Shown here one piece after another: positions 35,087 through 47,197 of a DNA stretch of 64,000 nucleotides. The DNA comes from Salvator merianae (taxonomy: Eukaryota > Chordata > Lepidosauria > Squamata > Teiidae), in NCBI GenBank assembly GCA_003586115.2, contig QVOM02000073.1:40401192-40465191 (forward strand). Reading direction: 5' to 3'. Made by a program: the position numbers and the translations under genes. The notes beneath the pieces were generated by a model. The model had not been told where the DNA came from. It worked only from the letters and a program-made list of their open reading frames with translations, and ran no database searches. Every line of letters starts with the position of its first letter. Position 1 is the first letter of the stretch.

Positions 35087-36830
35087 ATCTCCGCCTTAAC
35101 TCCCTTACTTCATCTATTATAAGGCAGGGATAGGCAGCATGTGGTCATCTGGACATGGCTGATCTCTGCCCCCTATCATCCCTGATCATTGGTCATATGG
35201 CCTTGGGTGACTAGCACTGAAGTCCAGTAATATGTGCAGGCAAAAAAGGTTTGCCATCTATAGTAAAAGGTATAATATTTGGATCTTTCAAAATAACAAT
35301 AGCACTCCAAATGCTGCTGATTTTTACAAGATTTTGTGTTGAGATTGACCTGCTCAAATACACTAGCTTTTTTGTCCTTTAGAAGCCGGAAGGACATTTG
35401 GTGAAGCAAAATTTGCTTTATGTAAGTAATGGTGCATATACCCAAACACACTAATCTGATTTTCATGTATAATAGCATAACAGGCTGAAACTGGCAGTTT
35501 AGATTAGAAGAATTTAAATGTTGTCAGCAGTAATCATGGGCTGCATTGCTCTGAGAAATAAAACCAGCTGCAGCTTGCAGGTGTAAGTTGTATGCACTTC
35601 TAAGTTTGCAAATAAGTATTGTAAATGCCATAAGTATACAGTTTGATCTCAGGGAGACTTTCCCCCTCCATATGAGTTTCCTAGATGAATTGCATTTGTA
35701 AAGAAGCTGTATACATGGTACAGAAATGCAAGCCAGTAATGTATAATTTTTCATTTTATTGTCTATTATATTTATTATTTATACCAATTCCTACTGAAAT
35801 ATCACAAAACAAAAAACAAACAGTAAGCACAAAAATGTACTAAAAACAGACAAAGACAACAGCTCTGTATAAAACATAATTAAAAACAGTGAGTGAGAGG
35901 GGACAAGAGCACTTAAGCAGGATCTGCATAGCATGGAAAAGGCACCATGGAAGAACCTGAAGGGCCCAGTGAACGAATGCACCTGCATCCACTGGGCCTG
36001 CATTCCACCACAGACAACACTGTCAGAAGCGGGCTTTGTACAAAGTGCAAAACTCAACTCTGATAGCGCTTTCCACCCTCTTGTCCCGCCGCCCCCCGCC
36101 ATCCTGCTGATGGACAGGAGCAGGTCTCGCAACTCACCTGGTGCGCTTACCTAGTGAATGACTCCTGGGGCCTCTTCCTGTGCGTTTCCAAACAGGACTG
36201 GGCAGAAACTCTGAAAGTTCCCTGACTCCGACACTAGCATGGGTGTAGAGGGAAGCACGTGAACAGCAGATCTTCTGCCTCCAAGGCCAAAGCAAGCACA
36301 CTGGCCCATCAGGGATGCCAGACCACCATCATGTAGATCCTGCCTTGACCACCATATACCACCAGGACTTTTAATTAAGCCACCAATAATTAACTTTCTG
36401 CTGGGATTGACATACCAGGGGCAGAGAGTTCCCTTCAGTGTAGACCCTTCAGTTCAGAGTTGGAGGCAGAGGAAGCACAGAGCACCTTAGCCATCTTCTG
36501 CTGCCCACTCACTAGTCTGCACATAATACCAAACATTCACTCGCATGCAGTCTTTTGTTTTCTGTGTCTGCCAACCTAGCACTTAAGTAGGCGTTTCATG
36601 AGCAACATAGATGTACATACACATCTTGGTCCTACAGCAGTCAATAGGATATTATTTGTGCGCTATGATCTGCAGTGCGGTGTGAGCGTGGAAACTTCTG
36701 GGGGTATACTAAGAGTTCTGCACCTCACTAGGGTTTCTTCACTTAGTGAATCGGTCAGTACTACATAAGCTGAGAGAAGCAAGCAGCCACCCGTCAGAAA
36801 AAGTGATTGGTTTGGGTTATGCCATCTGAT
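35087..36830. other. Intron 1 sequence, nothing recognised
   Basis: Open frames at 35176-36132 are on both strands and show no family signature. A small GC-rich patch lies at about 36075-36100. No exon or RNA could be supported. Confidence 0.4.
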
Positions 36831-36839
36831 CTACTAAGT

Positions 36840-37039
36840 CAGTGATTCCCAACCTGCCATACGGATACCCTCAGAAGTACAAACCAGGACATTTAGGGTT
36901 ACACGAAAAAACTGAATAATGGTAGAAATAAACAGTTACAATACATACATTTGAAATGACAGCAACTATTATGAAAGGTACAATATATGGAATTGGGCTG
37001 CCAAGGGGTACACAAGTGAAAAAAGGTTGGAGATCACTG
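36840..37039. mobile_element. hAT non-autonomous element with perfect 8-bp duplication
   Basis: The ends are CAGTGATTCCCAACCTG and, reverse-complemented, CAGTGATCTCCAACCTT, the classic hAT/Charlie-type terminus. The 8-bp TACTAAGT stands on both sides (36832-36839 and 37040-37047) without mismatch. The element is 200 bp with no ORF. The intact duplication points to a fairly recent insertion in SFXN1 intron 1. Confidence 0.93.
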
Positions 37040-38289
37040 TACTAAGTGATAATTAGTACATATTTAACACAAAATGACTTCTCCTCAACCATGTCGTACA
37101 ATTCAGTATCAACATTTCAGGAATGTTCAACCCTTTCTAGACTTAATTCCTGATTGCTATTGGAGTTTCATTGCTGATATGTTGTTCCTGACCTTTAAAC
37201 AAAGTTTAAAGTCTTTTTTTCTTGTTAGTAAGAACTAGTGTACTCTTTGTATTACAACTTTTATTTGGCAGTGTTTCGTTTTCAGAGCTAGCTTAGATTT
37301 TTGCTATGTATTTAAACTGATGTTATTGCTCTCTAATATTTTTGTGTTCATAAAATATTTAACCTTTCCACTAGCTGTGAGGGGAAAGTAAAATGTGTAG
37401 TGAACCTTTTTCAAAGGCATTTATTATAGTGGCAGGGAAACAGAGAAATAACTTACTCTAAATCTGGCTCATACCAGATTAACTAAACTCTTTGAAGCTT
37501 CATTGATTCTACTTATCTCAGTAGTTTAATGGTGGCTAAGGAGTGGGAGGATTACATTATACTGCTTCCAAAAGACATTTTGGACATGGAACAGTAATGA
37601 AAAACCTATATACCCTTCTTTTGCAAACATGAGGCTCAGGTGTATGTATGCATGTATTTATCTTTTTACATTTATATCATACCCTATACTCAGAGGTGTC
37701 AGAATGAAATGCTACAAATGAAAATACATAAAAACAAAATTAAAAGCAGTTTTTGGAGAAGATAGAGGATAATTGCGTCTTCAATCAAAAGCGTGGTTAC
37801 AATGTGACTTCGCCAGTCACCTAGGAAGGATGATACTTGGTGGACCTCAGGGCATTTCTGCACTTCCTGTTGAAACAGGATAGTGTAAGGCCTATCCCTC
37901 TTTGGGACCCTCTTTTCCACATGCTGAAAAGTGGAGTGAGGCCCGGTCTAGGTGGCCAAAATGGCCACCTATATCAGAACACTGGTAGGCCTGTGTCTAC
38001 TGGTCTACTGCCATTCCAGGGAATAGAATGGGAAGGCATGCAGAAGATTGCCTACATAACAGGTATGTCACTAAAGCCACAATGGTTTGCTTGTGGAAGA
38101 GGGCTAGGGAGGTACAATAGAAAACACCATTGGTAATGTTTTTTCATGCTCTGTGTAAAAATCAACTCCTGTGGTGCTTTCTGCCTCTCTATGGCAAAAT
38201 AGTCATCAGATAGGTGTGGTATTATGCCATCCCCACACCCTTCAGGCTTTCCCATGGCACTATAACCACACCTTGTGAATCGGGCCATG

Positions 38290-38390
38290 GTTTTCCTCTT
38301 TTCTATTTTATCCTCACAATGACCCTGTAGGATAGGGTAGGCAGAGAGCCTGTGACTGGCCCAAGGTCACCCAGTTAGATTTTGTGAACA
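38290..38390. repeat. MIR/L2-like conserved-core remnant
   Basis: TTTATCCTCACAATGACCCT, then GTAGGATAGGGTAGGCAGAG and GCCCAAGGTCACCCAG, is the typical ancient MIR/L2 core. It is located in intron 1. Confidence 0.6.
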
Positions 38391-39084
38391 AAGGAGTACT
38401 TGAACATGTTCTCTTTCATGCCCTATCTGATAGTAGCCACTACACACATACTAACAGACTAAATAATGCACTTGACGTTATTCCTCCCCGCCACAAAGGC
38501 TGCATCCACATCTCAGCAACACAGACCCCACCAAAATGGAGATGTTTTCTCCCATTCCCCAGGGCTTGGAGCATTCCAGCCAAATGTCCCGTTCTTCACC
38601 TTTTTCCGTCTGTGAAGTTAACAACTCAGCCTCAGGAGTCCCCTCAAAAGGCCCTAGAAGTGGGCCCCGATGTGATGCCAGTGCAGTGCAGGCTCTGTAG
38701 GCCACACGCTCTGCTGCTGTTTGTCCAGATGACAGCAGAGAACAGGCTGACTGACAGGGAAGGGGGGCAGCATGCTCTTTTAGCACTCTGAAGAAGGATG
38801 CACAGAAGAGCACCTAAAGGGCCTCCCAGCACCCTTCTCAGAGTGATCCATGGTGACAGGTGCCCTGGGCATTTGACTGCTATGGCCCTGGGGCTTCCTG
38901 AGGGCACCTACTACCATAGGCGTAAGTGCACCCAAAGACAAAAACAGGAACAAAGCAGTTCTGAGTTCAGATAGGACTTTGAAGATTTGAGACTAGAAAC
39001 CAGGAATTCAAAGGGGAACATGGAAATCAGGGGTTTGGGAACTGCTAGAACTGTAATTTGTTTCCATCTTTGTTTTCTTTTTAG

Positions 39085-39262
39085 CATTCTAGGAAAAAAT
39101 GTCAGCAGGAATACCATTAGACATCAACATCAAAGAGCCTCGCTGGGATCAAAGCACGTTTATTGGACGAGCGAGTCATTTCTTCACTGTAACTGATCCT
39201 AGGAATATTTTGTTATCCAATGAACAATTAGAAAAAGCTAGAAAAACTGTGCATGATTACAG
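39085..39262 (+). CDS. SFXN1: SFXN1 exon 2, start codon and residues 1-55
   Basis: Sideroflexin-1 carries serine across the inner mitochondrial membrane for one-carbon metabolism. The acceptor is TTTTCTTTTTAG at 39084. The ATG is at 39099-39101 in AAAAAATGTC, and the donor is GTAATT after 39262. The frame opens [19 protein letters not shown] and ends in KTVHDYR. The matrix-facing family motif [12 protein letters not shown] and the stretch [10 protein letters not shown] are intact. The family choice is SFXN1 rather than SFXN3 because [14 protein letters not shown] and ARKTVHDYR match SFXN1 wording. R55 is split across the intron (phase 2). Confidence 0.97.
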
Positions 39263-39534
39263 GTAATTTGTTTTATTTTAAAAAACCACATCACTTGAAG
39301 CATACTGGGGGAGAGGGGGCAGAGTGACACTCCAGGCAGTGGTAAGGAGGAAGTTCTGAAGATTGGAGACCTGAGGAGAAACCCTGAGAAGACAATAATT
39401 CCAGTTATGGACCCAGCTAATGTTTATGCAATCAGGGCCCAGTTTTCACATTTATTTAAGCATGGTTGAGTATCATTCATGCAAATCCTACCAACTGTGT
39501 CCTGGTCTCAACAGATAGCTCCCATTTACTTTAC

Positions 39535-40015
39535 TACAAGGTTACAAGGCTCTTAACAAGAACCCTTGGGTATGAATTGTTTTTAACCATCTGCACTGGC
39601 TGCATGTATGATTCCAGGCTCAGCTCATAGTGCTACTGCTGACCTTTAATACCCTACATAGCATGAAGCTATAGCACATTTGCTTCTGTATAATCCCATT
39701 GAGTTAACTCAACATCAGAAACTCCCCTCTTTCACCACCCCTCCCTATTTACCAAAGCTAGGAGGAGGATGGACAAGAACTGGGCCTTTTTAGTTGTGGC
39801 TCCCACAATTGCGTGATGATAACTTAATTTAGCAACTGATGCTTGGGCTGTAGGAAAGGTGCTAAATTAATAATGGACTATTAGAGGGGGTTAATATATA
39901 TTTTTTAAAAATGTTGGGGTATCTTGTTTATAAATTTTACTGTATTTGTAAATTGCTCTGAGTTTTTTAAGGTAAAAATAAATACTAACAAATATTAATA
40001 AACATATGCATATTG
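39535..40015 (+). mobile_element. L2-type LINE 3' remnant
   Basis: The sequence around ACCATCTGCACTGGCTGC, then TTCCAGGCTCAGCTCATAGT, is the decayed end of an L2-like RT. It is followed about 350 bp later by AAATTGCTCTGAGTTTTT, AAGGTAAAAATAAATA and an AAATATTAATAAA tail. It is located in intron 2 and has no intact frame. Confidence 0.55.
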
Positions 40016-40169
40016 TATATGAGGTCCCAAGCAAGCTTGCTTCTCTAGGAATGTTTCATGGTGAAATAAAATGATATTTCATATTGCAAAGTTCATGATA
40101 TGATTAGTTGGCCTACATAGTCTGAGCAGAAATCTTTGAAGAACCTTCATGGCGAAGAACCCCAGTTAC

Positions 40170-40890
40170 AGCTATAAACTGATAGGGGCTGAGCTTTCTA
40201 TGACAGATCAGGAAAGGAATCTTGGGATACTGCAGCAGCAGTGAAAAAAAAAGCAAATTCAATGCTAGGGGTAATTAGAAAGGAAATAGAAAATAAGTCA
40301 GCAAGCATCACTATGTCTCTTTATAAAACTATAGTGAGGACAAATCTGGAATATTGTGTACAGATTGGTCACTACACTCAGAAAGGATATTGTGGAACTG
40401 GAAAAAGTAATAGAAAAAGGCAACCAAAATAATCAAGGGACTGGAACACCTCTCTTACAATATCAGACTGCAAAATCTAGACCTTCTCAGCTTTGAAAGA
40501 TGGTGTTTATGTGGTGACCTGATTGAAGTATACAAAATCATGCATGGTGTGGAAAAGGTGGATAGAGAAAAATTCTTTTCTCTGTCACATAACACTAGAA
40601 CCAAGGAACATTCTATGAAGCTGATGGGCAAGACAGTTAGCATTGACAAGAGGAAGTAATTTTTCATCCAGAAAGTCATTGGTCTATGGAAATTACTACC
40701 GGAAGCCAGCCTGGATAACTTTAAGAAAGGGTTAGACAAATTCATAGAACACAGGTTTATCAATGGCTACTGGAATTAATGCCTAGGTACTGCCTCCAGG
40801 TTGGAGAGACAGACAGGATGCTTTTAAAAGTCATCTACAGAGAGTCAAGAGCAGGTGAAAGTTTTGCCTTTGTTTTCTGCTTCAGAATGC
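40170..40890 (+). mobile_element. CR1 LINE 3' fragment
   Basis: RT C-terminal sequence is readable at 40241-40432 (ANSMLGVIRKEIENKSAS, then LEYCVQIG), close to the same region of the copy at 12601. It is followed by the CR1 3' UTR with TGGAATTAATGCCTAGGTAC. It is frameshifted and lacks the terminal tail. It is located in intron 2. Confidence 0.85.
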
Positions 40891-41924
40891 AAATGTAAAG
40901 CTGGTGAATACTGAATAGAACTAAGGAGTTTAATAAACAGCAACTTAACACAACAAAAACTTATTTACACTGAGGGTATGATCATACTAGGGATTTTTAA
41001 AACTGCTAGAATAAATAAGCAAATAATTCCTAGGCATGCACAAAAAAAGCCTTCCAAACACATTTATTCGAATATACAACTCAAAACTTAAGTGCACCCT
41101 ATTCTCTTCAACAGGGAACTTAACTTGACTGCAAGGGGTACTGCTCACTGATTGGCCACTGGGTAGGAAGTACCCACCTCTTTGCTGAAGCAGTTTCTTC
41201 CTGCTTAACTCCTTAACTCCCAGGTTTTTTGTTTACAAACAAAATCGTTCTTAAATGAACTTCATTTTGGTAGAAGAATGAAACTCAAGTCTCTCTCTAC
41301 CCACTCTGTTTTACTATATGAATTAGTCTACTGTGCTTTTTAAGTACATTTCTAAAGAAGGCAGAATAGGAGTAATTTTCTTTAGTTTCAGTTTCAGCTT
41401 CCTTCAATCTGCTTAATTAGAATTGAGTTCAAAAGTTCTTCCTAGCTGTCGGCAAGAGCCTGCTGGTGCCCCTCCCTAATTGTCTGATGGTTTTCTGTGG
41501 GCCTTATTGGTTGCCTCATAACAACAGGCAATTCAAGGCTGTGACTGGTAGAGGAGATCCCTGCTCAGTTCAGCTCAAGTAGTAAAAAAAACCCAAGAGT
41601 TGTTCTCTCCTATCCGTAGAAGGGGCACATAATTAGAGGCTTGGAGGTAGGGTAAGTCATATTTTTTTTTATTTCCAGTTCCCCCCCCCCCGGTCAAATT
41701 CACCCAGAAGGTAACTGAAATAGCTAGTGTGAACACCCCCTGAGAGTGCTCTGCTTTGCTAGAGCACTGTATTTATACAATTACACAGTGTACAACAGCC
41801 AATCAGTACACAGTACTTTCCCACCAAAATGGGTAATCTGCCCTATGACAGCTATTTCCCACTCAAATCTTTTCCCATCCAAAGAAGAGTTTATCAACAG
41901 TTTGTGACAGAGATGCCATCCCTG

Positions 41925-42030
41925 ACAGTACAGAAGCAATTGATGGGCTGCTGTGTGAGACAGGAAGCTGGACTAGATGAATTGTGCCAGGTGCAGCAGG
42001 GCTCCTCTTATGTCCCTCACCAAGAAGATA
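41925..42030 (+). mobile_element. CR1 LINE 3' tail fragment
   Basis: ACAGAAGCAATTGATGGGCT, GCTGGACTAGATGAATTG and CTCCTCTTATGTCC are the last 100 bp of CR1. It is located in intron 2. Confidence 0.8.
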
Positions 42031-42549
42031 AGTGTGACTGGCCCTAAGCATCAATGCATTATATGCTCCTAAGCATTTCTAACGGGGAAATGCTTCTGTA
42101 TCCAGTGCACATTTAGCATTGAGAGGTTAAGCTAAGTGTTATTGTTAGCAGTAAAGAAAGAAAACTGGATGGGTGGTGGATGAGTGGGCAAAAGAATAGT
42201 GGAGTCAAGAATATTAATCTTCCCTACAGGAATATTTCAGGGTAGAAAATTGCCAGTGATCAAATTACACAGGTATACACATTTTCACCACATGGCCAAA
42301 TATTCCCAAATGTTTGGAATCAGCTGCTTACTCGGATTTACTGCAGCGTGGCTGTGATTATGATGCTTCAAAAAAGCCAGATGCAGTGATGAAAAGATCA
42401 GTTCAGGTTTTCTTACATTCAGCTGATTTGTGCCAAACAAGTGCCCAAGTGTCAGGGAAACATGTGTCAATCTTGTGTATGACTTATTCCTTAGGTACTT
42501 GACTTAAAATACTCCCCCATGGATATTTATAGCTTTTACACATATTTAT

Positions 42550-42680
42550 GGGAGTGGCTGTAGCTCAGTGGTAGAGCAAACTGCCTGGATAGCAGATAAT
42601 TGGTAGTTCAGTTCCCAATCCCTCTCCAGAAGGAGGCAACGGCAAACCATGACTCAGTGATACCCAACAACAAATAAATA
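42550..42680 (+). mobile_element. Sauria SINE abutting SFXN1 exon 3
   Basis: The head reads GGAGTGGCTGTAGCTCAGTG (box A), then GGTAGTTCAGTTCCC (box B). The body has GGAGGCAACGGCAAACCATG and an internal deletion relative to the copy at 23390. The 3' end is ATACCCAACAACAAATAAAT. It ends about 27 bp before the exon 3 acceptor at 42707, so the branch site and polypyrimidine tract must lie in or against the SINE tail. Confidence 0.85.
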
Positions 42681-42707
42681 TTTATATGTATTTCCATGTA
42701 ACCCAAG

Positions 42708-42878
42708 ACAAGGTATTGTGGCCTCTGGATTGACAGAAGATGAGTTATGGAAAGCAAAATATATCTACGATTCAGCCTTCCATCCGGATACTGGTGAAAA
42801 AATGGTTTTGATTGGCCGCATGTCTGCTCAGGTGCCTATGAACATGACCATCACTGGCTGCATGATGACTTTTTATAG
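42708..42878 (+). CDS. SFXN1: SFXN1 exon 3, residues 55-112
   Basis: The exon starts after ATGTAACCCAAG (AG at 42706-42707) and ends before GTAAGT. It opens with the last base of R55, then [20 protein letters not shown]. The sideroflexin signature HPDTGE is at residues 80-85, followed by [20 protein letters not shown] at the first membrane region. Mammalian SFXN1, as I recall it, has VPPGL where this reads VASGL. The acceptor has a weak pyrimidine tract with a SINE directly upstream. The length is 171 nt and R112 is split by the next intron. Confidence 0.97.
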
Positions 42879-42949
42879 GTAAGTACATTATATTTTAAAA
42901 AATAAAAAAATATATTTCTCTAAAGTGGCTCATGGATCAGGACCATGAG

Positions 42950-43510
42950 AATAGTGGGACGAGGCAGGGCTCCAGCTGAAAGGCTGTCCTTGGTTTTTAT
43001 GAACTGTATTTTGATCTGCTATAGATCAAAATACAGTTCAATAGGATCACAGTGCGGCTTCCACCCGGAGTCTTGGGCAAGATCTGCATGGTACATTTTA
43101 TTCCATGCTGTGCAGGTATGATATTGGGTCAGACCGAGTGATTCTGTCCAAGACCGGTGGGGCAACTGGCAGTCCACGCCAAGGGCCATCTGCATTACGG
43201 ACAGCTCAGCCCAGCCCAGCCCAACTTCAGAAGCTGGGAACCAACATTTCCAACCTCTGAAGCCAGGGCTGTTTTAGCCTGACACCCAGAAGTGATACAC
43301 TTCCAGCGTCACATCCAGCAGCCTGGTAAAATGTTGTCAGGCTCCTCATACCTTATAGATCAGTCCAATCACTTGCTGCTGTCTGCACATAAGCACTGGG
43401 CCAGTCTACTACCAGGGAATGCTTCGGATATTGCTTTCAAGCAGTCTCCTGTTGGAGCAGGTTCCAGCACCATTTCCACACCGTAGGCTGTGCCTCCCAG
43501 TAGATGATCA
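42950..43510. repeat. Unnamed dispersed repeat, copy 2, with a strong palindrome
   Basis: This stretch fills most of intron 3. Its 3' part (CTCCTGTTGGAGCAGGTTCC, then AGCACCATTTCCACACC) matches the copy at 8655-8705. An 18-bp perfect inverted repeat lies at 43000-43040: TGAACTGTATTTTGATCT, 5-nt loop GCTAT, then the exact complement. The outer ends and class are undetermined. Confidence 0.5.
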
Positions 43511-43780
43511 CATTCCTTGTGGGCTGCTTAGGCTCCCTGTAAGAAAAGCCATTATACTGTAAAGCAACCCATAGTTGCTGTCTCATTCTGAAAGAACCTC
43601 ATTTGTTCCTGAGATGCCTAAGTTCTATTACGCATTCTTCATGTAGTCATGATCAAACTGAGAGACTTCAGCTGAATGTTGTATGCTTGCTTTTGCATGT
43701 TTTGTGAGTTAAAAATATCCTATTTGGCTGAATCATTACAAAATCACTTTTAAAAATTAATTGTACTTCTTTGTTCTAAG

Positions 43781-43879
43781 GACTACTCCAGCAGTGGTCT
43801 TCTGGCAATGGATTAACCAGTCATTCAATGCTATTGTAAACTACACCAACAGAAGTGGAGATGCTCCAATTACAGTCAG
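43781..43879 (+). CDS. SFXN1: SFXN1 exon 4, residues 112-145
   Basis: The acceptor is CTTTGTTCTAAG and the donor is GTAAGA. The exon is 99 nt and keeps phase 2. It encodes [20 protein letters not shown], then [12 protein letters not shown], the conserved loop and membrane segment of sideroflexins (WQWxNQSFNAxVNYxNRSGD). It is identical or nearly so to SFXN1 of other vertebrates. Confidence 0.97.
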
Positions 43880-44827
43880 GTAAGATAATTAATCGACCTC
43901 AGACAGTTCAAATGTCCTGAGTACAATATGAGCTTTAGTTTAGGTCTAATTTAGTGCTTTGATGTTACCAGCCTTAGAAAAGGGCTTAAATAAGTTGCAG
44001 ATGTAATTGCTAGAAGTTAAAATACATTCTAATTACTGCAGTATCATGGTAATTGCATAGTCTTGATGAAAGTCAGGTTGCTTTACTAAACTTGCCAAAT
44101 GACCAGTCATTAATTTTTAAAGAAAAGGAAAAACTGGAAAGCGGGAGTTGACACAGACTATGGGACTGTGAACAGAGTTTAATTTCTTAGCAAGGGTGAA
44201 ATCCTGCAGCCTTGAAACAGTACTGTGCTCTGCCTTCTTTTGAGAAGTGTGAACAGAGATCTCTGCTTCTTCTGAATGGCTTTCAGCAGCTGTAATAAAA
44301 ATGGATCCAAATTGCCTAGTTTGGAGTATTATTAAATTTGCAATGTGGTTTTTCATAGAATGGTTTTGACGTGACGGCATGTAAACACAAGGTAAAGCAT
44401 AATGGGAAAATAGAAGTGATGCTAATTCAATAACAATAATGTATAACATGCACATGGTACATTTTAAGTGCTGAAAACCCTTCATGTACACTGTGACAGT
44501 AATATATATGAGATACTACTAGATGCATGACTGCAAGATTACTTTTGTCTGCTACTAAAAACATTCTTTGTTGATAATTACTCATAGGCCACTAATGTAT
44601 CCATCTATTCATCCCGTTGTAGCTGGTGGAATTCAGACTGGCATGTGTGATTGATCTCACTAGTCTGTAGCATTTTCTGATTCTCTGAATGTCAGTAAAT
44701 GAATCTCGGTGGAAACAGTGCTAAATGTCAAATTATTTAATGATCTGATTTGGAAAAGACTGTGATAAAATGATATTGCCTGCATGTACTGCGTTTAAAA
44801 TGGAATAGAATGGTCTAGGAGATAATG

Positions 44828-45299
44828 GCTGTTTTCTCACTGGCCTAAGGCATCCTGGGATGCCTTGGTCCAGGATAGGCAACTTGTCCCATCCTGGGAT
44901 GAGTTGCTGGTGGGGTGGAATAAGATGGTCTGCATTCCAGACAGTCTGTCCCATCCAGGCCTGAGCACCAGCTTCAAAGGCCCTGCCATTTTGGTGGTGC
45001 GTGGACTTCTGTCAGTGCTTCCACTATGGAATGGGCCCCTGATCATATTCTGGATGATGGGGTATATTTTCCACATGGCCTTCATGTCCAGGGTATGAAC
45101 AGTGGTCCAGTTGTGGACATATCTAAAGAGGTCCACACTTGGACCGGGAAACAGCACCATTTTGGCACCCTATACCATTCTATGGGTTTGTCCAGAGTAC
45201 TAGCAATAGGCATGGCCTATGTTGGTCCACACTAGTGTGTGGACAGGAGAGGCCTACACCAAAACATGTTCTCATCTACCACGCAGTGCAGAAAGGGCC
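44828..45299. mobile_element. Palindromic DNA element, GCACT-end family
   Basis: The left end GCTGTTTTCTCACTGGCCTA pairs with the right end, whose reverse complement is GGCCCTTTCTGCACTGCGTG. The interior CATCCTGGGATG and TGGGATGAGTTGCTGGTG blocks recur in the element at 62759-63197, so both belong to one family. There is no credible ORF. It lies in intron 4. Confidence 0.6.
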
Positions 45300-45345
45300 A
45301 AAAGCTCCTCTTTGCAAAGTTGTTCAAGGCTGGTTCAAACACTTA

Positions 45346-45655
45346 GGCTGCATCCACACATAACAACAAAAGCAACTCAGAAGCACTTGGAAACAGTAGC
45401 ATGTGGCATTCTTGTTAGCATCCCACCTCTAATCTACCTCCTCTAGCCTATAGTTTTCATGAAAGAGGGAAAGGGTTTTTTTGTTTTGTTTTTTACTGCC
45501 CCAAAGCAACTTAAAGGTGGTAACATCCTCATGCACTTCCAAAATGCATTTTCTGATATTTAATGTGGCTTAGAGGTACAATAAGAACACTAGCGTCCAT
45601 GTACTACCTCTTTTAAGCCACTGAGTCGCTTTTTTAATGGGTGTGGATTAGAATC
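45346..45655. mobile_element. GGCTGCATCCACAC-end palindromic element
   Basis: TTA is followed by GGCTGCATCCACACATAAC on the left. TTAATGGGTGTGGATTA closes the right side in inverted sense but is diverged. The interior has AGTAGCATGTGGCATTC and CTTTTAAGCCACTGAG blocks that resemble 49711-49920 and 51443-51676. It lies in intron 4. Confidence 0.5.
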
Positions 45656-46121
45656 AGGAGGGTGGTTTGCCATTGTTGAATCCTAGGAGACTTTTGAAGT
45701 CTCATCTATAAGACAAATTTCACAGTCCAGAACCCCAAATGGAGATTCAGTTTATTGAAATTACACTATGTAATTCCCCCACAATGAAAAAATCCTCAAC
45801 AGTAGGCAAGCTAAAATAATAACACAATTTTGGAGCATTAGGAGCATAAATCAAATGGAAAACTATGTGTATGTTATGAATTATGAAAGATATATCCGTA
45901 TATCTAAGAACTGAATAAATTCAACAAATAGGAGATAAATCCCAGTCACCAAGCAAAGCAAACTTGCTGAAGTAGAAACATTTCTGGGACTGGTCAGTAC
46001 CAAGGTGGAAGAGTACCTGGGAACTTTACCTTAGACCCCTGGTGAGAAAGGCATGAGAACTGAAAAAGAATAAAAGCAAATTAGTGCCCATGATGATCTT
46101 AGGTGATTTATCTGTTGATAG

Positions 46122-46473
46122 TAGAGATGTGCTCAAATGAATTCATCACGCTTTTTGCAGCATCGTGTTCCTGGCAAGAGCTGCGCAAAGGTTGGGCAAA
46201 TGAGGGATCACTACTGGAAGCCTTGTGATGCCATCACAATGGCCCACAAAGCCCTGTCCCCTGCCAGCAGCAAAGGCTTCTGGGAAGGAAAGCAGGGAGT
46301 CTGGGGGAGATGGCAGAAATCTTCCATCCCAGTAAGTGCTCCCCTGCCTGTAATCTTTCTCTCACCTTCAGAGAGAACTAGACTTGCAAGGTGTCAGACC
46401 CTGCAAACCTGGCCCTTTTTAATGGGTTCATGTGCTGTGAACAGCACAACAAACTCTTTTGTGCACATCTCTA
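46122..46473. mobile_element. hAT-like element (AGAGATGTGC terminal repeats)
   Basis: The left end TAGAGATGTGCTCAAATG and the reverse-complemented right end TAGAGATGTGCACAAAAG agree over 15 of 18 positions. The interior is 350 bp without a gene. The 8-bp flanks agree at only four positions, so the duplication has decayed or was never clean. It shares ends with the element at 3915-4216 and lies in intron 4. Confidence 0.65.
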
Positions 46474-47197
46474 GGCTCTAGTCAGGAGGCATTAATATTT
46501 CTTGGTCTCTTTGACAGCTAAGTCATGTCAGGATTTGTTCCAGACAGTCAGACAGTTTAGAGTGCAGTTGTTGTTGTTTTTGTTGTTTTTTTAAAAAGTT
46601 GTTTGCAAGAATTAAGATCATAAATTTATGTCTTTTGCATCAAATGTGCATGTCTTACACAGGCAGAGGTCACATGAGCCTATTTTGTTTTGTTCCACTG
46701 CTACAAAGTCAGTAGTGACATACAATGCTCTATTAAATAAACTTGCATAAGAAAATAAGCAGGTTCACCAAGAGTTGCCAGAAAGAATGTCCTCCATTTC
46801 TCAAGGAAATAATCCACTTTTTTCTAAGAAAGCCAATTCACTGTCCTATTATACGCTTTTCCTGGCAGGGTATGTCTAAGGGATATCACTTGAAAAATTT
46901 GTATACCAACTACATGATGTGCCATTTTGCTGTGGGATCTCAGCTTTTCATAGCCGTTTTGCTGAGTCATCTTAAGAAAAATGTTATCAGTATGCAATTA
47001 TGTGCCTCCCAACTATCATGCCAGTTCCTAAAGTCCAAGGGAAGGGAACTTGGCTTCATAAAAAGGAATCATTTTGCATCCTGGTGAAATTTTATCTCTC
47101 ACTGATCCAAATGCCAGCTCTGATTATATATCTGAACAGGTGAGAATGAATGCACGTGGTTACGGGGCGCACGTAAATATTTTTATTTTTGTTTTAG

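Noticed and set aside
37848..38050. A further palindromic element starting GGGCATTTCTGCACTTCC
   Set aside because: The left end fits the family but I could not find a matching right end, so no boundary can be given.
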